6,786 bases of DNA from Rhodospirillales bacterium (GTDB taxonomy: Bacteria; Pseudomonadota; Alphaproteobacteria; Rhodospirillales; 2-02-FULL-58-16), in NCBI GenBank assembly GCA_021775195.1, contig JAJFIG010000067.1:1-6786 (forward strand), given 5' to 3'. Under the pieces are notes generated by a model. The model ran no database searches. It was not told the origin of the DNA and worked only from the letters and a program-made list of their open reading frames with translations. Below, one piece after another: positions 5,082-6,786 of this stretch (its first letter is position 1; every line of letters starts with the position of its first letter). The translations under genes were made by a program, and so were the position numbers.

Positions 5082-6786
5082 TCAAGAAAACCTGTTGTTG
5101 GTGGAAAATCCCCGGGGGCGCATCCGTCCGGCCTGGGCCCGCTTGCCCTGCCAGGCGACGAGGTCCATTTCGGTGCGGGTGCGCTCGCCGGTGCGCCAGG
5201 ACAGCCCTTCCGCCAGGGTGAACGCCTTGACGTCGGCCAGGCCGCCGTCGCGGAAGCGCTGAAGGATGACGCCGCGGCCCCGGGTCATGACCGGCAACTC
5301 GTCGAGGGGGAAGATAAGCATCCTGCGGTTCTCGCCGATCACGGCCACGGCATCGGCGCCCTCCTCGACAACGGCACAGGCCGCCGCCTCTTCGCCGGCG
5401 CCCAGGTTCAGGACCTGCTTGCCGTTGCGGGTCTGGGCGATGACCTCGTTTTCCTCGACCAGGAAACCCCGGCCCTTGTCGGAAGCCATCAGCAAGCGGC
5501 CGCCGGGGCGGTGGACGAAGAGCGCGAGGGCGTCGTGGCCGTTGGTCAGGTCGATCATCAGGCGCAGGGGCTCGCCGTGGCCGCGGCCCCCCGGCAGCTT
5601 GTCGCAGCCGATGGTATAGAAGCGGCCGTTGGTGCCGAAGACCAGCAGCTTGTCGGTGGTCTGGGCATGCATGACGAACTTGCCCTTGTCGCCTTCCTTG
5701 TATTTCAGCTCGCCGGTATCGGCCAGATGCCCCCGGGTGGCGCGGATCCAGCCCATCTCCGAACAGACGATGGTGATGGGTTCGCGCTCGACGATGGCTT
5801 CCATGGGCACCACGACCGCGGTCGGTGGGGTGCCGATCTCGGTGCGCCGGCGCCCGAGGTCGGTATCCGGGCCGAACTGTTTCCTCATCCCGGAGATTTC
5901 CGTGGCGATGACCTTCCAGCGCCTTTTCTCGTCCTTGAGCAGGTCCTTGATGTCCTTGCGCTCGGCGCTCAGGGCCTCGAATTCCTTCTTGATCTCCAAC
6001 TCCTCGAGCTTGCGCAATTGGCGCAGGCGCATGTTGAGGATGGCCTCGGCCTGGACATCGGTGAGCTCGAAGGCCCGCATCAGTTCGGCCTTGGGTTCGT
6101 CCTCCTGGCGGATGATGCGGATGACCTCGTCGAGGTTGAGGTAGGCGACGAGCAGGCCGCCCAGGACCTCCATGCGGTGTTCGATCTTGCCCAGGCGATG
6201 GCGGCTGCGGCGCAACAGGACGTCGTGGCGGTGATCGAGGAAGGCGACCAGGGCCTCGCGCAGGTTCATCACCCGGGGGGTGTTGGTCCCGTCCAGCATG
6301 TTCATGTTGAGGCCGATGCGGGTCTCCAGGTCGGTCTGGCGGAACATGTGTTCCATCAGCATATCGGGCTCGACGGTGCGGTTGCGGGGCTCGAGTACGA
6401 CGCGCACCGTGTCCGTGGATTCGTCCCGGATATCGGCCAGGAGCGGCAGCTTGCGCGCCGCCAGCAGCTCGGCCACCTTTTCGATCAGGCGTGACTTCTG
6501 GACCTGATAGGGGATCTCGGTGATCACCACCTGGTACTGGCCGTGGCGCAGTTTCTCCGTTTCCCATTTGGCGCGCAGGCGGAAACCGCCCTTCCCCGTG
6601 CGGTAGGCCTCGACGATGGCCTCGCGGGGTTCGATCAGGACGCCGCCGGTGGGGAAATCCGGACCCGGGATCAGGTCGACCAGCTTGTCGAAGGTGGCGT
6701 TGCGATGCTTGATCAGGTGGGAGAGCGCGTCGCAAAGCTCGCCGACGTTGTGGGGCGGGATGTTGGTGGCCATGCCGACGGCGATG
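5082..6786 (-). CDS. parC: DNA topoisomerase IV subunit A (ParC), C-terminal part
   Basis: This is the A subunit of topoisomerase IV, which with ParE decatenates daughter chromosomes and relaxes supercoils using ATP. About 567 residues are visible; the gene runs off the right edge, so the roughly 170-190 N-terminal residues, with the active-site tyrosine and quinolone-resistance region, are missing. The fragment opens [17 protein letters not shown], a hallmark of the GyrA/ParC breakage-reunion domain, with GPDFPTGG soon after. The coiled-coil gate arms follow (about residues 175-300 of the fragment, with the Leu/Arg-rich [16 protein letters not shown] segment), then a beta-pinwheel C-terminal domain (about 325-540). 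That domain has no canonical GyrA box (QRRGGRGK); the nearest turns are PGGRGHGEP and TRGRGV. This favours ParC over GyrA, as does the generally alphaproteobacterial ParC-like sequence. The last residues are FSTNNRFS before TGA. The frame is intact throughout. Confidence 0.93.
   Translation of the reverse strand, partial: IAVGMATNIPPHNVGELCDALSHLIKHRNATFDKLVDLIPGPDFPTGGVLIEPREAIVEAYRTGKGGFRLRAKWETEKLRHGQYQVVITEIPYQVQKSRLIEKVAELLAARKLPLLADIRDESTDTVRVVLEPRNRTVEPDMLMEHMFRQTDLETRIGLNMNMLDGTNTPRVMNLREALVAFLDHRHDVLLRRSRHRLGKIEHRMEVLGGLLVAYLNLDEVIRIIRQEDEPKAELMRAFELTDVQAEAILNMRLRQLRKLEELEIKKEFEALSAERKDIKDLLKDEKRRWKVIATEISGMRKQFGPDTDLGRRRTEIGTPPTAVVVPMEAIVEREPITIVCSEMGWIRATRGHLADTGELKYKEGDKGKFVMHAQTTDKLLVFGTNGRFYTIGCDKLPGGRGHGEPLRLMIDLTNGHDALALFVHRPGGRLLMASDKGRGFLVEENEVIAQTRNGKQVLNLGAGEEAAACAVVEEGADAVAVIGENRRMLIFPLDELPVMTRGRGVILQRFRDGGLADVKAFTLAEGLSWRTGERTRTEMDLVAWQGKRAQAGRMRPRGFSTNNRFS

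Noticed and set aside
5511..6494. A 327-codon open frame antisense to parC
   Set aside because: Composition is typical of a GC-rich antisense shadow (many Asp, His, Gln, Gly, Leu) with no domain recognised; parC explains the region.
4978..6735. A 585-codon open frame on the - strand overlapping parC
   Set aside because: It is in another frame of the same strand as parC, its product is Arg/Pro/Gly-rich without recognisable domains, and the parC frame over the same bases is clearly the conserved one. Long open shadow frames are expected in GC-rich DNA.
5082..6786. GyrA instead of ParC
   Set aside because: No GyrA box in the C-terminal pinwheel, and the sequence style and bpt neighbourhood fit ParC.
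1..6786. CRISPR array, tRNA or rRNA gene, insertion sequence, prophage or defence system
   Set aside because: No spaced direct repeats, cloverleaf-like sequence, transposase motif or terminal inverted repeats were seen; nearly all of the window is explained by housekeeping or motility genes.

Overview
The window looks like an ordinary chromosomal stretch of a GC-rich, flagellated bacterium, most likely an alphaproteobacterium, possibly near Rhodospirillales. This rests on the style of the MotA, MotB, Bpt and ParC proteins, the strong G/C bias at third codon positions, and the presence of bpt beside parC. The placement is an inference from recognised families, not from a search. There is no sign of a mobile element, CRISPR array, RNA gene or recent gene transfer.

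Layout, left to right: the last 45 codons of a probable penicillin-acylase-family hydrolase (+); a strong hairpin at 163-193; a medium-form threonine ammonia-lyase with a C-terminal ACT domain (+); a small flavin reductase (-) that converges on it so closely that the two stop codons share a CTAG; a 215-bp divergent intergenic region; the motor stator operon motA-motB (+); a 92-bp gap with a possible promoter; bpt, an aspartate/glutamate leucyltransferase of the N-degron pathway (+); and, converging on it with a 25-bp gap, the C-terminal three quarters of parC, topoisomerase IV subunit A (-), which runs off the right end.

The genes form separate functional units: amino-acid catabolism or isoleucine precursor supply (threonine to 2-oxobutyrate), flavin reduction for an unseen partner enzyme, the ion-driven torque generator of the flagellum, N-terminal leucylation that marks proteins for ClpS/ClpAP, and chromosome decatenation. 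Only motA and motB clearly work together. Their products match the proton-type stator: MotA keeps Ala180, Thr209, Pro173 and Pro222 in E. coli numbering, and MotB carries the ion-binding Asp31.

I did not find a convincing undescribed system. Items worth a second look are small-scale: the CTAG shared stop, motB lying in the same frame as motA behind one amber codon, a long charged MotB tail and linker, Lys in place of Arg90 in MotA, an 8-T run near the end of the flavin reductase gene, the hairpin before the threonine ammonia-lyase gene, and an inverted repeat in the divergent intergenic region.
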